From: JAGRKR01 sp041397725
GTDB lineage: Bacteria; Pseudomonadota; Alphaproteobacteria; Rhizobiales; Hyphomicrobiaceae
Direction: 5' to 3'
Length of the DNA stretch: 64,000 nucleotides
Assembly (NCBI GenBank): GCA_041397725.1
Contig: JAWKVZ010000002.1
Location: 124,001-188,000 of the forward strand
Numbering within the stretch: position 1 is the stretch's first letter; each line of letters opens with the position of its first letter. Below, piece by piece: positions 52,512 to 61,895 of this stretch. The translations under genes were made by a program, and so were the position numbers. The notes beneath the pieces are model-generated. The model saw only the letters and a list, made by a program, of their open reading frames with translations. It did not search any database and was not told the DNA's origin.

Positions 52512-53276
52512 CTAGCCTCGGCCGGCCGCGCCGAGGAAGGCCTTGGCACCCGCGCCAATGAGTTTCGGGGCGTGCGTATAGATGTAGCGCGCGCCTGACC
52601 GCAGCACGTCCTCCACGTTGTCCGTCGCTGCCGGGAAGCCGGCCGTGCGTCCGCGGGCCGTTATGGTCGCCAGCGTCGTGGCGATCGCGGCCGCGACCTC
52701 GGGCGCCTTCGGGTTGCCGGGATGGCCCATGGCCTGGGAGAGATCCGATGGGCCGATGAAGAACACGTCGATGCCCTCGACGGCGAGGATCTCGTCGACA
52801 TTGGCAATGGCTTCGGGGTCCTCGAGCTGCACGCAAACGAGGCTCTGCGCGTTGGCGGCTTTGGCGAAGTCTGCCATCTTGCCGCCGAGGCCCCAGCGGT
52901 CGGGGCGCGTGCCCGCGGCGAGGCCACGGCCCGATCCCGGCCCGAACTTGACGGCCGCCACGGCGCGGCGGGCGTCTTCGGCGCTGGTGACGTGCGGCAC
53001 CTGCACGCCCATGACGCCGCGGTCCATGACGGCGGTGATCTCCTGCGCGCGGTTCGAGCGCGGTCGGGCGATGGGGGTGATGCCCACGGCGTCGGCTGCC
53101 ATGGCCATCACCTCGATATCGGCCGGGCCGATGGAGCCGTGCTCGCAATCGATCAGGACCCAGTCGAAGCCGGCATATCCCACCATTTCGACGAGTTGCG
53201 GCGAGGGGAACATCAGCGAGACGCCGAGAGCCGGCTCGCCGCGGGCGAGCTTCTCCTTCATGAGGTTTCGCTTCAT
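52512..53276 (-). CDS. HpcH/HpaI family aldolase
   Basis: A 254-residue class II aldolase of the HpcH/HpaI family. The catalytic His is in LIDCEHGSI; the metal-binding pair is Glu in VCVQLEDPEA and Asp in FFIGPSDLSQAMG. These enzymes cleave 4-hydroxy-2-oxo acids (for example 2,4-dihydroxyhept-2-enedioate) into pyruvate or related ketoacid plus an aldehyde. It is the last gene of the moaA-EamA-EamA operon, 38 bases after the second EamA gene. The start at 53276 gives the family N-terminus (MKRNLMKEKLARGEPALGV). Substrate unknown. Confidence 0.87.
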   Translation of the reverse strand: MKRNLMKEKLARGEPALGVSLMFPSPQLVEMVGYAGFDWVLIDCEHGSIGPADIEVMAMAADAVGITPIARPRSNRAQEITAVMDRGVMGVQVPHVTSAEDARRAVAAVKFGPGSGRGLAAGTRPDRWGLGGKMADFAKAANAQSLVCVQLEDPEAIANVDEILAVEGIDVFFIGPSDLSQAMGHPGNPKAPEVAAAIATTLATITARGRTAGFPAATDNVEDVLRSGARYIYTHAPKLIGAGAKAFLGAAGRG

Positions 53277-53314
53277 TGGTCGGCTCCTGCTCCCGTCTCC
53301 GGCCCGCCTGCGCG

Positions 53315-54256
53315 TCACACGCGTCTGCGGGCACGCTGCTCCCTGAGGAAAGTATAGACGCCCGCGCCCGTCACCACGAGCATGCCCGCAAGACCGAGCG
53401 CATCAGGCACCTCGTCGAAGACCAGATAGCCGATGACCAGGGCCCAGAGGATGATCGAGTAGCGGAACGGGGCGACGGTGGCGAGCTCGCCGTGCCGCAT
53501 GGCGACGATGGCGAAGTGGTAGCCGCCGATGATGAAGAACGCAGCGATGGCCAGATGCACGATTGCCCGGGTCGGCAGAGGCTGCCACGTCTCGATGCCG
53601 TAGAGCGCAAAGCCCGCGACCATGATGGCCGCCGCCGTCACGAAGGTGACCAGGATGGAGGGCACGGCGGTGGCGATGCGACGGGTCGCCAGATCGCGCA
53701 GGCACACGAAGAGCACCGCGGTCAGCACGCTCATCGACCACCAGGAGAAGTGTGCGGTGCCGGGGCGCACGATCAGAAGGACGCCGAGAAAGCCGGCAAG
53801 CGTCGCGAGCCAGCGCCGCCAGCCGACGTGCTCGCCGAGCAGCAGAGCGCCAGCCGCCGTCAGCACCAGCGGCGCCGTCTGGGTGATGGCCGTGACGTTG
53901 GCGATGGGCAGGTGCACGAGGCCCGTCAGGAAGAAGATGGCGCCGCCGGTCTCCCCGACCGTCCGCAGAGCCCAGGGCGTCGAGAAGCGCCGCCAGATCG
54001 CGCTGAAGCCACTCGTCAGCAGTACCATGGGCACAAGAATGGCCGTGGCGAACACGCCCCGGATGGCCATGATCTGGCCGGCCGTGATGTCGGGGCTCGC
54101 AGACTTCGACAGTGTGTCCGAGCAGATGAAGCAGGCCATGGAGGCGACCATCGCGAGGATGCCGCGCATGTTGGCGGCTGCGATCTCGTCGGCGCTGGCA
54201 GGGGCAGCCGTCGGCGCCGTCGGGCGAGGGGCGGGAGAGACGCTGGGATCGGCCAT
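53315..54256 (-). CDS. EamA-family membrane exporter (DMT superfamily)
   Basis: A 313-residue inner-membrane protein with ten predicted helices in two repeated EamA domains. Marks are TLSKSASPDITAGQIMAIRG, ALLLGEHVGWRRWLATLAGFLGVLLIVRPG and a second VAPFRYSIILWALVIGYLVFDEVPD. DMT exporters move amino acids or metabolites out of the cell. The protein is clearly related to its neighbour at 54274-55188, and the pair probably arose by duplication. GGAGGCGAG precedes the ATG at 54256. It lies 17 bases after its paralogue. Confidence 0.88.
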   Translation of the reverse strand: MADPSVSPAPRPTAPTAAPASADEIAAANMRGILAMVASMACFICSDTLSKSASPDITAGQIMAIRGVFATAILVPMVLLTSGFSAIWRRFSTPWALRTVGETGGAIFFLTGLVHLPIANVTAITQTAPLVLTAAGALLLGEHVGWRRWLATLAGFLGVLLIVRPGTAHFSWWSMSVLTAVLFVCLRDLATRRIATAVPSILVTFVTAAAIMVAGFALYGIETWQPLPTRAIVHLAIAAFFIIGGYHFAIVAMRHGELATVAPFRYSIILWALVIGYLVFDEVPDALGLAGMLVVTGAGVYTFLREQRARRRV

Positions 54257-54273
54257 CTCTCGCCTCCGGCCGC

Positions 54274-55188
54274 TCAGCGGCGTGATTCCTGCCATGTGGC
54301 GAAGAGCCCGGCGCCCATTACGATGGCCGTCCCGACCAGCGCCAGGGCATCGGGAAACTCGTTCCAGACCACAAGTCCGATGAGCAGCGCCCAGATGACG
54401 TTGGCATAGCGGAAGGGCGATACGGCGGACACGTCGCCGAGGCGTACCGCCACGACCATGAGGTAATAGGCCGCCACCACGAAGGCTCCGGCGGCGACGA
54501 GGTACACCCAGGTTTTCCCCGATGGCCACAGCCACGTCTCGAACGGCAGGAAGGCGAGGCCGGTCAGCGTCACCGCCAAAGCCACGAGGATCGTGATCAT
54601 GGCGGTGGGCACGGCCCGGTCGATCAGCTTGGTCGACACGTCGCGCAGCGCCACGAACGATACCGCGGCAAGGGCTATGAGCGCCGAGGAGTCGTAGGCC
54701 GCCGTGCCCGGCCGGATGATGAGCAAAACGCCGGCCAGCCCTACGATCGTGGCGATCCAGCGGGACGGCCCGACCCGTTCGCCGAGGAAGAGGGCGGAAG
54801 CGGCGATGGCGACCAGCGGCACGGTCTGCAGGATCGCCGTGAGATTGGCGAGCGGCATGCGGAAGAGCGCCCACAGAATGAAGACGACGGCGCCGATCTC
54901 GGCGATGGTCCGCAGCGCCAGGGGTATCGAGAACCGCAGCGTCGCCGGACGCATGGTGCCCGTTGCGACGGCGACGATCGAGATCAGCGCGAGCGAGACG
55001 GCGCCGCGCACCGCGATGATCTCGCCGGTGGGCAATTCGGCGGAGGCCAGCTTGACGAGGGCATGATTGGTGACCCAGAACGCCATGCCCACGAGCATGG
55101 CGAAGATACCCTTCAGATTGTCCGGCGGCGCGCCAGCGGCACCGGTCAGGCGACTGCCTGTTGCTCCCCCGCCCCCCTCTTTGGACAA
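54274..55188 (-). CDS. EamA-family membrane exporter (DMT superfamily), paralogue
   Basis: A 304-residue ten-helix protein with two EamA domains: WVTNHALVKLASAELPTGEI, ALFLGERVGPSRWIATIVGLAGVLLIIRPG, and SPFRYANVIWALLIGLVVWNEFPD. Its nearest relative in the window is the next gene. The start is probably TTG at 55188, directly abutting the moaA stop codon so that the two codons are adjacent; an internal Met near residue 31 lies too far in to be a likely start. Stop and start arrangement indicates coupled translation with MoaA. Function in molybdopterin metabolism is not implied by family. Confidence 0.85.
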   Translation of the reverse strand: MSKEGGGGATGSRLTGAAGAPPDNLKGIFAMLVGMAFWVTNHALVKLASAELPTGEIIAVRGAVSLALISIVAVATGTMRPATLRFSIPLALRTIAEIGAVVFILWALFRMPLANLTAILQTVPLVAIAASALFLGERVGPSRWIATIVGLAGVLLIIRPGTAAYDSSALIALAAVSFVALRDVSTKLIDRAVPTAMITILVALAVTLTGLAFLPFETWLWPSGKTWVYLVAAGAFVVAAYYLMVVAVRLGDVSAVSPFRYANVIWALLIGLVVWNEFPDALALVGTAIVMGAGLFATWQESRR

Positions 55189-56217
55189 TCAGCCCCCCGT
55201 CACGGACATGTGGCGTGCGACGGCGGGGCGCTTGGTGCGGCGGTCGATGACGAAATCATGCCCCTTCGGCTTGCGCGCGATGGCCTCGTCGATGGCTGTG
55301 AGCAGGGGGGCGTCGTCGCTGGGATGAGCGCGCAGCACGCTGCGCAGGTCCGCGGCGTCGTCCTGGCCGAGGCACATGTAGAGCGTGCCGGTACAGGTCA
55401 GCCGCACCCTGTTGCAGCTCTCGCAGAAATTGTGGGTCATCGGCGTGATGAAGCCGAGCCGGCCGCCGGTCTCGCCGACCTCCACATAGCGGGCGGGACC
55501 GCCCGTCCGGTAGGGGATATCGGTGAGCGTGAAGCGGTCCATCAGCCGCGCGCGCACGATCGACAGCGGCAGGTACTGGTCGGTGCGATCGCCGTCGATG
55601 TCTCCCATCGGCATGGTCTCGATGATGGTGAGATCGTAACCACGCCCATGCGCGAATCTCAGCAGTGTCTCGATCTCGTCCTCGTTGACGCCCTTGAGCG
55701 CCACGGCGTTGATCTTGACGGCGAGCCCAGCCTTGTCCGCGGCGGCGAGGCCCTCCATGACGGTGTCGAGCTCACCCCAGCGGGTGATGGCGCGGAACTT
55801 GTCGGGATCGAGCGTGTCGAGCGACACGTTGATGCGGCGCACGCCCACGGCCCTCAGCTCGTCGGCGTAGCGCTTGAGCTGGCTGCCGTTCGTGGTCACC
55901 GTCACTTCGTCGAGCATTCCGGTCTCGAGATGGCGGGCCAGCGCGCGGAAAAGCCAGAGAATGTTCTTGCGGACCAGCGGCTCACCGCCGGTGATGCGCA
56001 GCTTGCGCACGCCCTTGGCGACGAAGGCGGTGCACAGCCTGTCGAGCTCCTCGAGCGTCAGCAGGTCCCGCTTCGGCAGGAACGTCATGTTCTCCGACAT
56101 GCAGTAGACGCAACGGAAATCGCATCGGTCCGTGACCGAGACCCTGAGGTAGGTCACGTGTCGTCCAAAGGGGTCGATCATCGGCTTTGCGCCGTCCTGG
56201 CTCGTCGTGTGTGTCAT
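55189..56217 (-). CDS. moaA: GTP 3',8-cyclase MoaA
   Basis: A 342-residue radical SAM enzyme for the first step of molybdenum cofactor synthesis. The SAM cluster motif is CDFRCVYC, preceded by LRVSVTDR. The second cluster motif is CESCNRVRLTCTGTLYMCLG. The conserved C-terminal double glycine is present (SVTGG). All catalytic elements are intact. I placed the start at 56217 (MTHTTSQDG); a GTG at 56262 is a longer option. Other moa genes are not in the window. It heads an operon with two exporters and an aldolase. Confidence 0.95.
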   Translation of the reverse strand: MTHTTSQDGAKPMIDPFGRHVTYLRVSVTDRCDFRCVYCMSENMTFLPKRDLLTLEELDRLCTAFVAKGVRKLRITGGEPLVRKNILWLFRALARHLETGMLDEVTVTTNGSQLKRYADELRAVGVRRINVSLDTLDPDKFRAITRWGELDTVMEGLAAADKAGLAVKINAVALKGVNEDEIETLLRFAHGRGYDLTIIETMPMGDIDGDRTDQYLPLSIVRARLMDRFTLTDIPYRTGGPARYVEVGETGGRLGFITPMTHNFCESCNRVRLTCTGTLYMCLGQDDAADLRSVLRAHPSDDAPLLTAIDEAIARKPKGHDFVIDRRTKRPAVARHMSVTGG

Positions 56218-56346
56218 CGCCTGCCTGACTGAATCCGGCTTCGCCGGCCGCCGACGCCACACGCGCCCCGGCCGATGCCCTCAAAATAGTGCATTCGGCC
56301 GGCGCTTCAAAGAGCGGGTGTGACGGTTTGCGGGCGGATCGTCGCG

Positions 56347-57489
56347 TCAGGGGGCCTCGTTCGAGAAAATGATCGTTCCCGAAGCCGCGAACATGCCGCC
56401 AACACCATGACAAACAGAGATTTTCGCGTCGGCAATCTGTGCCGGCGCGATCCCGCGCATCTGCCGGACGCTCTCCTGCAGGGCGTACATGCCGTACATG
56501 CCCGAATGCATGTAGGAGAGCCCGCCGCCGTTGGTGTTGATGGGCAGCTTGCCGCCGGGCGCCGAATGACGCTCGCCGATGAAGGCCGCCGCCTCGCCGC
56601 GGCCGACGAAGCCGAGATCCTCGAGGCCGTAGAGCGGCAGGTGCGCGAAGGCGTCGTAGATCATGAGATGATCGACATCCTTGTGCGTGATGCCGGCTTC
56701 CGCGAAGGCGCTCGAGCCGGCGACGCGGAAGGCCCGCGACGAGGTGAAGTCGGCCATCTGCGAGATCATCGGGCTTTCCACGCTCTCGCCGGTGCCGAGG
56801 ATGTAGACGGGCTTGGTCGGAAAGTCCCTGGCCCGCTCCGCGCTCGTCAGGATGAGAGCGCCGCCGCCATCCGTGACGAGGCAGCACATCAGGATGCGGA
56901 AGGGGTAGGCGATCATGCGGCTCGAAAGCACGGCATCGACCGTCAGCGGGTCCTTGAAGGTCGCGCGGGGGTTCTTGGCCGCCCACTCGCGCTGCACCAC
57001 GGACACCATGGCCACCTGCTCCTCGGTGATGCCGTAGGTCTTCATGTATCGGAGCACCGGGATGGTGAACATCGTCGGTGGCCCCATGACGCCATAGGGT
57101 GCCTCGAACTGGCCGGCGAGGCTGCCCGGATAGGGCGGGCGCGGCGTCGGCGCCACGCGGGATCTGCCGGATTCGCCGTGCGTGATGAGCACGGTGGAGC
57201 ACAGCCCTTCATTGATCGCGGCGGCGGCATGCCGGACATGGATCATGAACGAGCAGCCGCCGACCGCGGTGCCGTCCACCCACTTGGGCGTGAGCCCGAG
57301 GTATTGCGCCAGCGTGACCGGCGTCTCGCCGGCCGTGGCGATGCCGTCGATGTCGGACGGCTTGAGGCCGGCGTCCTTCATGGCATTGAGGGCGGCGTCG
57401 GCATGGAGCTGGATCTGCGACATGCCGGGGATCTTGCCGAGGTCGGTGGTCTCGGCCGCGCCGACGACGGCGACTGATTTCTGTTTCAT
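56347..57489 (-). CDS. Thiolase-like lipid-transfer (SCP-x/Ltp type) protein
   Basis: A 380-residue thiolase-fold protein. The nucleophile position is Cys in DGTAVGGCSFMIHV. The usual GHP is replaced by YMHSG in NTNGGGLSYMHSG, and the C-terminal CxG is replaced by CHGVGG, both retaining a His. These features match the SCP-x/Ltp thiolase branch. Members include acyl-CoA thiolases and the Ltp2 retro-aldolases of steroid side chains, which work with a DUF35 partner. A DUF35 gene starts just upstream (57908) and ends 14 bases before this start. The pair probably forms a complex. Confidence 0.85.
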   Translation of the reverse strand: MKQKSVAVVGAAETTDLGKIPGMSQIQLHADAALNAMKDAGLKPSDIDGIATAGETPVTLAQYLGLTPKWVDGTAVGGCSFMIHVRHAAAAINEGLCSTVLITHGESGRSRVAPTPRPPYPGSLAGQFEAPYGVMGPPTMFTIPVLRYMKTYGITEEQVAMVSVVQREWAAKNPRATFKDPLTVDAVLSSRMIAYPFRILMCCLVTDGGGALILTSAERARDFPTKPVYILGTGESVESPMISQMADFTSSRAFRVAGSSAFAEAGITHKDVDHLMIYDAFAHLPLYGLEDLGFVGRGEAAAFIGERHSAPGGKLPINTNGGGLSYMHSGMYGMYALQESVRQMRGIAPAQIADAKISVCHGVGGMFAASGTIIFSNEAP

Positions 57490-57503
57490 CGTCCTGCCCC
57501 TTC

Positions 57504-57908
57504 TCACGTTCCGGACGGCTTGAAGAACGGCAGCGTGATGGCGTCCGTCTGCTTCTCGAAGGTGACCTCGAGCGGCATGTCGAGCTGCAGCGCCTCGGGC
57601 GTCTGCGGACAGCCGACGATGTTCGTCATCATGCGCGGCCCCTCGTCGAGCTCGACCACGGCGATGGCATAGGGTGGCGTGAAGCCGGCCAGCGGACGAT
57701 GATGGATGACGTAGCTGTGGAGCCTGGCGCGGCCGCTCGCCTTGACGACCTTGACGCTCCGCGAGCCGCATTTCGGGCAGAACGGGCGCGGCGGGAAATA
57801 GGTATGGCTGCAATCGTTGCAGGCCTGCAGCCGCAACTCTCCGGCCTTGCAGCCGTCCCAGTAGTGCTGTGTCTCGGGAGTGGGCTCGGGCAGCGGGCGC
57901 GTGGACAA
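57504..57908 (-). CDS. DUF35 zinc-ribbon/OB-fold protein
   Basis: A 134-residue protein. A zinc ribbon with CNDC and CPKC pairs (about residues 30-50) is followed by an OB-fold (LHSYVIHHRPLAGFTPPYAIAVVELDEG). DUF35 proteins bind acyl-CoA and partner thiolase-like enzymes, for instance in polyketide, acetophenone carboxylase and steroid pathways. The start is ambiguous: TTG at 57908 has GAGAGGAG before it and gives MSTRPLPEPT, while a longer frame goes to 57977. The divergent SDR gene starts 113 bases away. It is read with the thiolase-like gene. Confidence 0.85.
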   Translation of the reverse strand: MSTRPLPEPTPETQHYWDGCKAGELRLQACNDCSHTYFPPRPFCPKCGSRSVKVVKASGRARLHSYVIHHRPLAGFTPPYAIAVVELDEGPRMMTNIVGCPQTPEALQLDMPLEVTFEKQTDAITLPFFKPSGT

Positions 57909-58021
57909 GACGCATTCTCCTCTCTGGTCGGTGACGGTTCGCTCCAATTCATGTTGCTTGCAAATCGCCGCCGACACAAACTGAAAAGGTACGGACGAAA
58001 GGCGGCGAGGAGAGCGGCAGC

Positions 58022-58921
58022 ATGGCGAGGCTCTGCGAAGGGCGTGTGGCGATCGTGACGGGCGCGGCCCGCGGCATCGGGCGCGAGCATGCGCTGATGC
58101 TGGCCGAGCACGGCGCGAAAGTCGTCGTCAACGACCTGGGCGCTACGCTCGACGGCGGCGGGCGCGATACGGCGCTCGCGGAGACCGTCGTCGAGGAGAT
58201 CCGCGGCCGCGGTGGCGAGGCGGTCGCAAATGGCGACGACATCGCCGACTGGAACGGGGGCAAGCGTCTCGTCGAGCAGGCCATCGACGCGTTCGGCGGG
58301 CTCGATGTCGTCGTCTCCAATGCCGGCATCCTGCGCGACCGCATGCTGGTCAACATGAGCGAGGACGAGTGGGACGCCGTCGTGCGCGTGCACCTCAAGG
58401 GCACATTCGTGCCGGCGCGGCATGCGGCCGCCTACTGGCGGGACAAGAGCAAGGAACTCGGCGGGCCCGTGCATGCCCGCATCATCAATACGAGCTCGAC
58501 CTCGGGCATCTATGGCAACGTCGGCCAGACGAACTACGGCGCGGCCAAGGCCGGCATCGCCGCCTTCTCCGTGATCGCCGCGCGCGAGTTGCGCCGCTAC
58601 GGCGTGACGGTCAACGCTGTCGCGCCATCGGCCGTCACGCGCATGACCGAAGGGCTGCGCCAGCTCGACGAGGAGCAGCGCGCCCGTCGAGATCCGCGCT
58701 GGGTGGCGCCACTCGTGACCTGGCTCGCCAGCCGTGAGTCGGATCACGTGTCGGGGCGTGTTTTCCAGGCGGGCAACGGCATCCTTTCCGTCTGCGAGGG
58801 CTGGCGGCGCGGTCCGACGATCGAGCAGATCGCCGATCCGACGACGCTCGGCCCCATCGTCAGCGAGATGGTAGCGGCGGCGCGGCGCAACGTCGGCATG
58901 GACGGCAAGGAGCTCGACTGA
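58022..58921 (+). CDS. SDR, MFE-2-like (R)-3-hydroxyacyl-CoA dehydrogenase
   Basis: A 299-residue SDR close to the dehydrogenase part of peroxisomal multifunctional enzyme 2. It has VAIVTGAARGIGREHAL, then VVVNDLGATLDG with the insert typical of that group, and active-site NTSSTSGIYG with NYGAAKAG (Tyr, Lys). MFE-2 dehydrogenases oxidise (R)-3-hydroxyacyl-CoA. The MaoC hydratase begins 24 bases downstream; the two activities are fused in eukaryotic MFE-2. GGCGAGGAGAG precedes the ATG. It is divergent from the thiolase/DUF35 genes and may share control with them. Confidence 0.88.
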   Translation: MARLCEGRVAIVTGAARGIGREHALMLAEHGAKVVVNDLGATLDGGGRDTALAETVVEEIRGRGGEAVANGDDIADWNGGKRLVEQAIDAFGGLDVVVSNAGILRDRMLVNMSEDEWDAVVRVHLKGTFVPARHAAAYWRDKSKELGGPVHARIINTSSTSGIYGNVGQTNYGAAKAGIAAFSVIAARELRRYGVTVNAVAPSAVTRMTEGLRQLDEEQRARRDPRWVAPLVTWLASRESDHVSGRVFQAGNGILSVCEGWRRGPTIEQIADPTTLGPIVSEMVAAARRNVGMDGKELD

Positions 58922-58945
58922 GGGGCAGGCGAGGGACGGCACGGG

Positions 58946-59800
58946 ATGGCACTCGACTACGAGCGACTGATGGCGCTGAAGCGCGACGGTGACCGGTTCC
59001 GCTACACCGACCGGGAGACGATGCTCTATGCGGTCGGTATCGGCATGGGGCGAGACCCCTACGACGAGAAGGAGCTGCCGTTCGTATTCGAAGGGGCAGG
59101 TCTCAAGGCCGTGCCGTCGCTCGCTACGGTCCTGACGCGGACGGCGCTGCTCAGGGACTCGGGCTACGACTACACCAAGGTCGTGCACGGCGAGCAGCGG
59201 CTGACCCTGCATCGGCCGCTGGCGGTCGCAGGTGAACTCGTCGCCGACAGCCGCGTGGTGGCGGCTTACGACAAGGGTCCGGGGCGCGGCGCCGTCATCC
59301 ATACCGAGATCGCCGTGCGCGCGGCTGATGACGGCGCGCCCATGTTCACGCTCGGCTCGACCACGTTCGCCCGCGGCGACGGCGGCTTCGGTGGCCCCGC
59401 TGGATCGGGCCCGCCGCCGCATGCGATCCCCGAGCGCCGGCCCGATGTCGAGGTGACGAGCGAAACGCGCCGCGATCAGGCGCTGCTCTACCGCCTCAAC
59501 GGCGACCGTAATCCGCTGCACGCAGATCCCGGGCTCGCCAGGCGCGCCGGCTTCCCCGTGCCGATCCTGCATGGGCTCTGCACCTACGGGATCGCCTGTC
59601 ATGCGGTGCTGAAGGCGGTGTGCGACTACGACGAGACGCGGATGCAGGCGTTCGACGCACGCTTCTCGGCGCCGGTCTATCCGGGCGAGACCATCAGGAC
59701 GGAAATCTGGGTCGACGGGGCGACCGTCTCCTACCGCGCCAGCGTGGTGGAGCGCGGTGTCGTCGTCATCAACAATGGGCGTTGCGTCCTGGCGTCGTGA
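58946..59800 (+). CDS. MaoC-like (R)-specific enoyl-CoA hydratase, double hot-dog form
   Basis: A 284-residue protein with two hot-dog domains, matching the hydratase-2 part of MFE-2. The N-terminal domain (YTDRETMLYAVGIGMGRDP) is the non-catalytic half. The C-terminal domain holds the hydratase motif: Asp and His in NGDRNPLHADPGLARRAGFPVPILHGLCTYG. It adds water to 2-enoyl-CoA to give (R)-3-hydroxyacyl-CoA for the SDR upstream. Length and order agree with MFE-2-type bacterial hydratases used on branched or steroid-like acyl-CoAs. Confidence 0.9.
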   Translation: MALDYERLMALKRDGDRFRYTDRETMLYAVGIGMGRDPYDEKELPFVFEGAGLKAVPSLATVLTRTALLRDSGYDYTKVVHGEQRLTLHRPLAVAGELVADSRVVAAYDKGPGRGAVIHTEIAVRAADDGAPMFTLGSTTFARGDGGFGGPAGSGPPPHAIPERRPDVEVTSETRRDQALLYRLNGDRNPLHADPGLARRAGFPVPILHGLCTYGIACHAVLKAVCDYDETRMQAFDARFSAPVYPGETIRTEIWVDGATVSYRASVVERGVVVINNGRCVLAS

Positions 59801-59845
59801 TGCGCGACGCGCGCTTCGGACGGACATGCGAGGGAGGATACTGCG

Positions 59846-61864
59846 ATGGCTGTGGCACCGAAACTGGAGATCCGCGAGCGGCTTGCGTTCGCCGGCGGGC
59901 AGTCGTTCGGCGAGAGCGGTGCTTACGAGTATCTGACCGGCCGGGCGCACTTCGCGATCGATCCCGGAGCGGAGGGTAACCGCGGCATCGTCGATATCGA
60001 CAAGGCCCCGCGCTGCGCCCAGGGGCACGTGCACGTCACGGCGGATATCGCGATCTTGAAGCCCGTCGATCTCGCCAAAGGCAACCGGCGCATCTTCTTC
60101 GACTGGGGCAATCGCGGCAACAAGCGCGCCATCCAGTTCTTCAACGACGCCGCCGGCGGCAACCGGCCGCTCGGCGTCGAGCACGCCGGCAACGGCTTCC
60201 TGATGCGGCGCGGCTATGCCATCGTCTGGCTGGCCTGGCAGGGTGACCTTCTGCCGGGCGATGGACGCATGATCCTCGACCTGCCGGTGGCGACGGAGGG
60301 CGGGCGGCCCATCACGGGCAAGGTGCGGGTCGAGTACATCGCCGACGCGCAGGGCGAGACGACCTACCCGTTGAGCGGCCGTGCCTCGACGCGCAGTCAC
60401 CCGACCGTCTCGCGCGACACGCGCAAGGCGAGCCTGACGCGGCGGCGCTATCCCTACGACGAGCCGATCCCGGTCTCCCCGGACGCCTGGAGCTTCGCGC
60501 GGCTCGAAGGCGGACGCGGGCTCGACGCCGTCGGCGCCGAGACGGCGGTCGTGCCCTCCGACCAGCACATCCACATGCCCGCAGGCTTCGAGCCGGGCTG
60601 GATCTACGAGCTCGTCTACGAGGGCCGCGATCCGCTCGTGCTGGGGCTCGGCCATGCCGTCGTGCGCGACATCGTGAGCTTCCTCAAGCACGACACCTCG
60701 GCCGCCAACCCTCTTGCCGAGGGCGGCGTCGGCATGGAGAAGGCCTACGGCTGGGGCCGCTCGCAGACGGGCCGTTGCATCCGTGACTTCATCTATCGAG
60801 GCTTCAACGCCGACACGTCCGGACGGCGCGTCTTCGACGGTCTCATGCCGCACGTCTCCGGTGGTGGGCGCATGTGGCTCAACCACCGCTTCGCCAACGT
60901 CATCGTCTCCGCCGGACAGCAGTACGAGGACCACTTCAACCCGGCCGATGCCTTCCCGTTCTCCTATGCGTCCTCGACGGATCATGTGACCGGGCGCACC
61001 GACGCCATCCTGAAGCGGCCGCAGACCGATCCGCTGGTCATGCATACCCAGACCTGCACCGAGTATTGGCAGCGGCGCGGCTCGCTCGTGCATACGGATA
61101 CGCAGGGCAACGACCTGCAACAGCCCGACACCGTCCGCGTCTATCACTGGTCGAGTTCGCAGCACTTCGCCGACCCGCGCCCCAGGAAGCCCGAGACGCC
61201 GGCCTTTCTGCACAACCCCACGAACATCGTCTGGACGTCGATGCTGTTCCGGGCGGCGCTCGACGCCATGGATCGCTGGGCGAGCGAGGGCACTTCACCG
61301 CCGGCGAGCCGTATTCCCCGCCGTGCGGACGGCACACTCGTGGACTTCGCGACGTGGCGGCAGCAGTTCCCGGTGATCCCGGGCGCACTCGCACCGACGT
61401 CGCCGAATCTCCTGCCCCAGCTCGACTTCGGGCCGGCCGCCGCCGAGGGCATCTTCGACGAGCCGCCCCGCGTCGTGCAGCAGGCCGCCTATGCCGTCCT
61501 GGTGCCGGCCGTCGATGCGGATGGCAACGACAAGGCCGGTGTGCGCGTGCCGATGGTGACGGCGCCGCTTGCGACCTACACCGGCTGGAATGTGCGCCCA
61601 CGCGGTTTCGGCCATGGCGCGTTGCACGAGTTCACGGGCAGCACGCTGCCGTTCCCGGCGACGGAGTCCGAGCGGACGGCGACGGCGGATCCGCGGCCCT
61701 CCGTGCGATCGCGCTATGCCAGCCGTGCGGCCTACGTCGCCGCCATTCGCCGAGCCGCCGAGCAACTCGTGGCCGATGGCCTGATGCTCGCCGAGGACGT
61801 GGAGCGCTGCGCCGCGGCCGCTGAGAACTGGGGTGCGCCCCGCCATCGCTACGATCTCGACTGA
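59846..61864 (+). CDS. Alpha/beta-hydrolase domain protein (Abhydrolase_10 type)
   Basis: A 672-residue protein of a family annotated only as alpha/beta hydrolase. The nucleophile elbow is GRSQTGR with Ser306. Other conserved segments are RAHFAIDPGAEGNRGIVDIDKAP, FFDWGNRGNK, and YAVLVPAVDADGNDKAGVRVP near the C-terminus. No signal peptide is visible, so it is cytosolic. It is likely to hydrolyse an ester or lactone. It is embedded between a MaoC hydratase and an amidase in a plus-strand catabolic cluster (gaps of 45 and 31 bases), which suggests it opens or deacylates a substrate that feeds the acyl-CoA enzymes. Confidence 0.78.
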   Translation: MAVAPKLEIRERLAFAGGQSFGESGAYEYLTGRAHFAIDPGAEGNRGIVDIDKAPRCAQGHVHVTADIAILKPVDLAKGNRRIFFDWGNRGNKRAIQFFNDAAGGNRPLGVEHAGNGFLMRRGYAIVWLAWQGDLLPGDGRMILDLPVATEGGRPITGKVRVEYIADAQGETTYPLSGRASTRSHPTVSRDTRKASLTRRRYPYDEPIPVSPDAWSFARLEGGRGLDAVGAETAVVPSDQHIHMPAGFEPGWIYELVYEGRDPLVLGLGHAVVRDIVSFLKHDTSAANPLAEGGVGMEKAYGWGRSQTGRCIRDFIYRGFNADTSGRRVFDGLMPHVSGGGRMWLNHRFANVIVSAGQQYEDHFNPADAFPFSYASSTDHVTGRTDAILKRPQTDPLVMHTQTCTEYWQRRGSLVHTDTQGNDLQQPDTVRVYHWSSSQHFADPRPRKPETPAFLHNPTNIVWTSMLFRAALDAMDRWASEGTSPPASRIPRRADGTLVDFATWRQQFPVIPGALAPTSPNLLPQLDFGPAAAEGIFDEPPRVVQQAAYAVLVPAVDADGNDKAGVRVPMVTAPLATYTGWNVRPRGFGHGALHEFTGSTLPFPATESERTATADPRPSVRSRYASRAAYVAAIRRAAEQLVADGLMLAEDVERCAAAAENWGAPRHRYDLD

Positions 61865-61895
61865 CGTGAGGCCAGACGGCCCGGAGGAGAACCCG

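Noticed and set aside
57629..61213. A 1194-codon minus-strand open frame under the SDR, MaoC and hydrolase genes
   Set aside because: It crosses a divergent promoter and three well-supported genes and has shadow composition.
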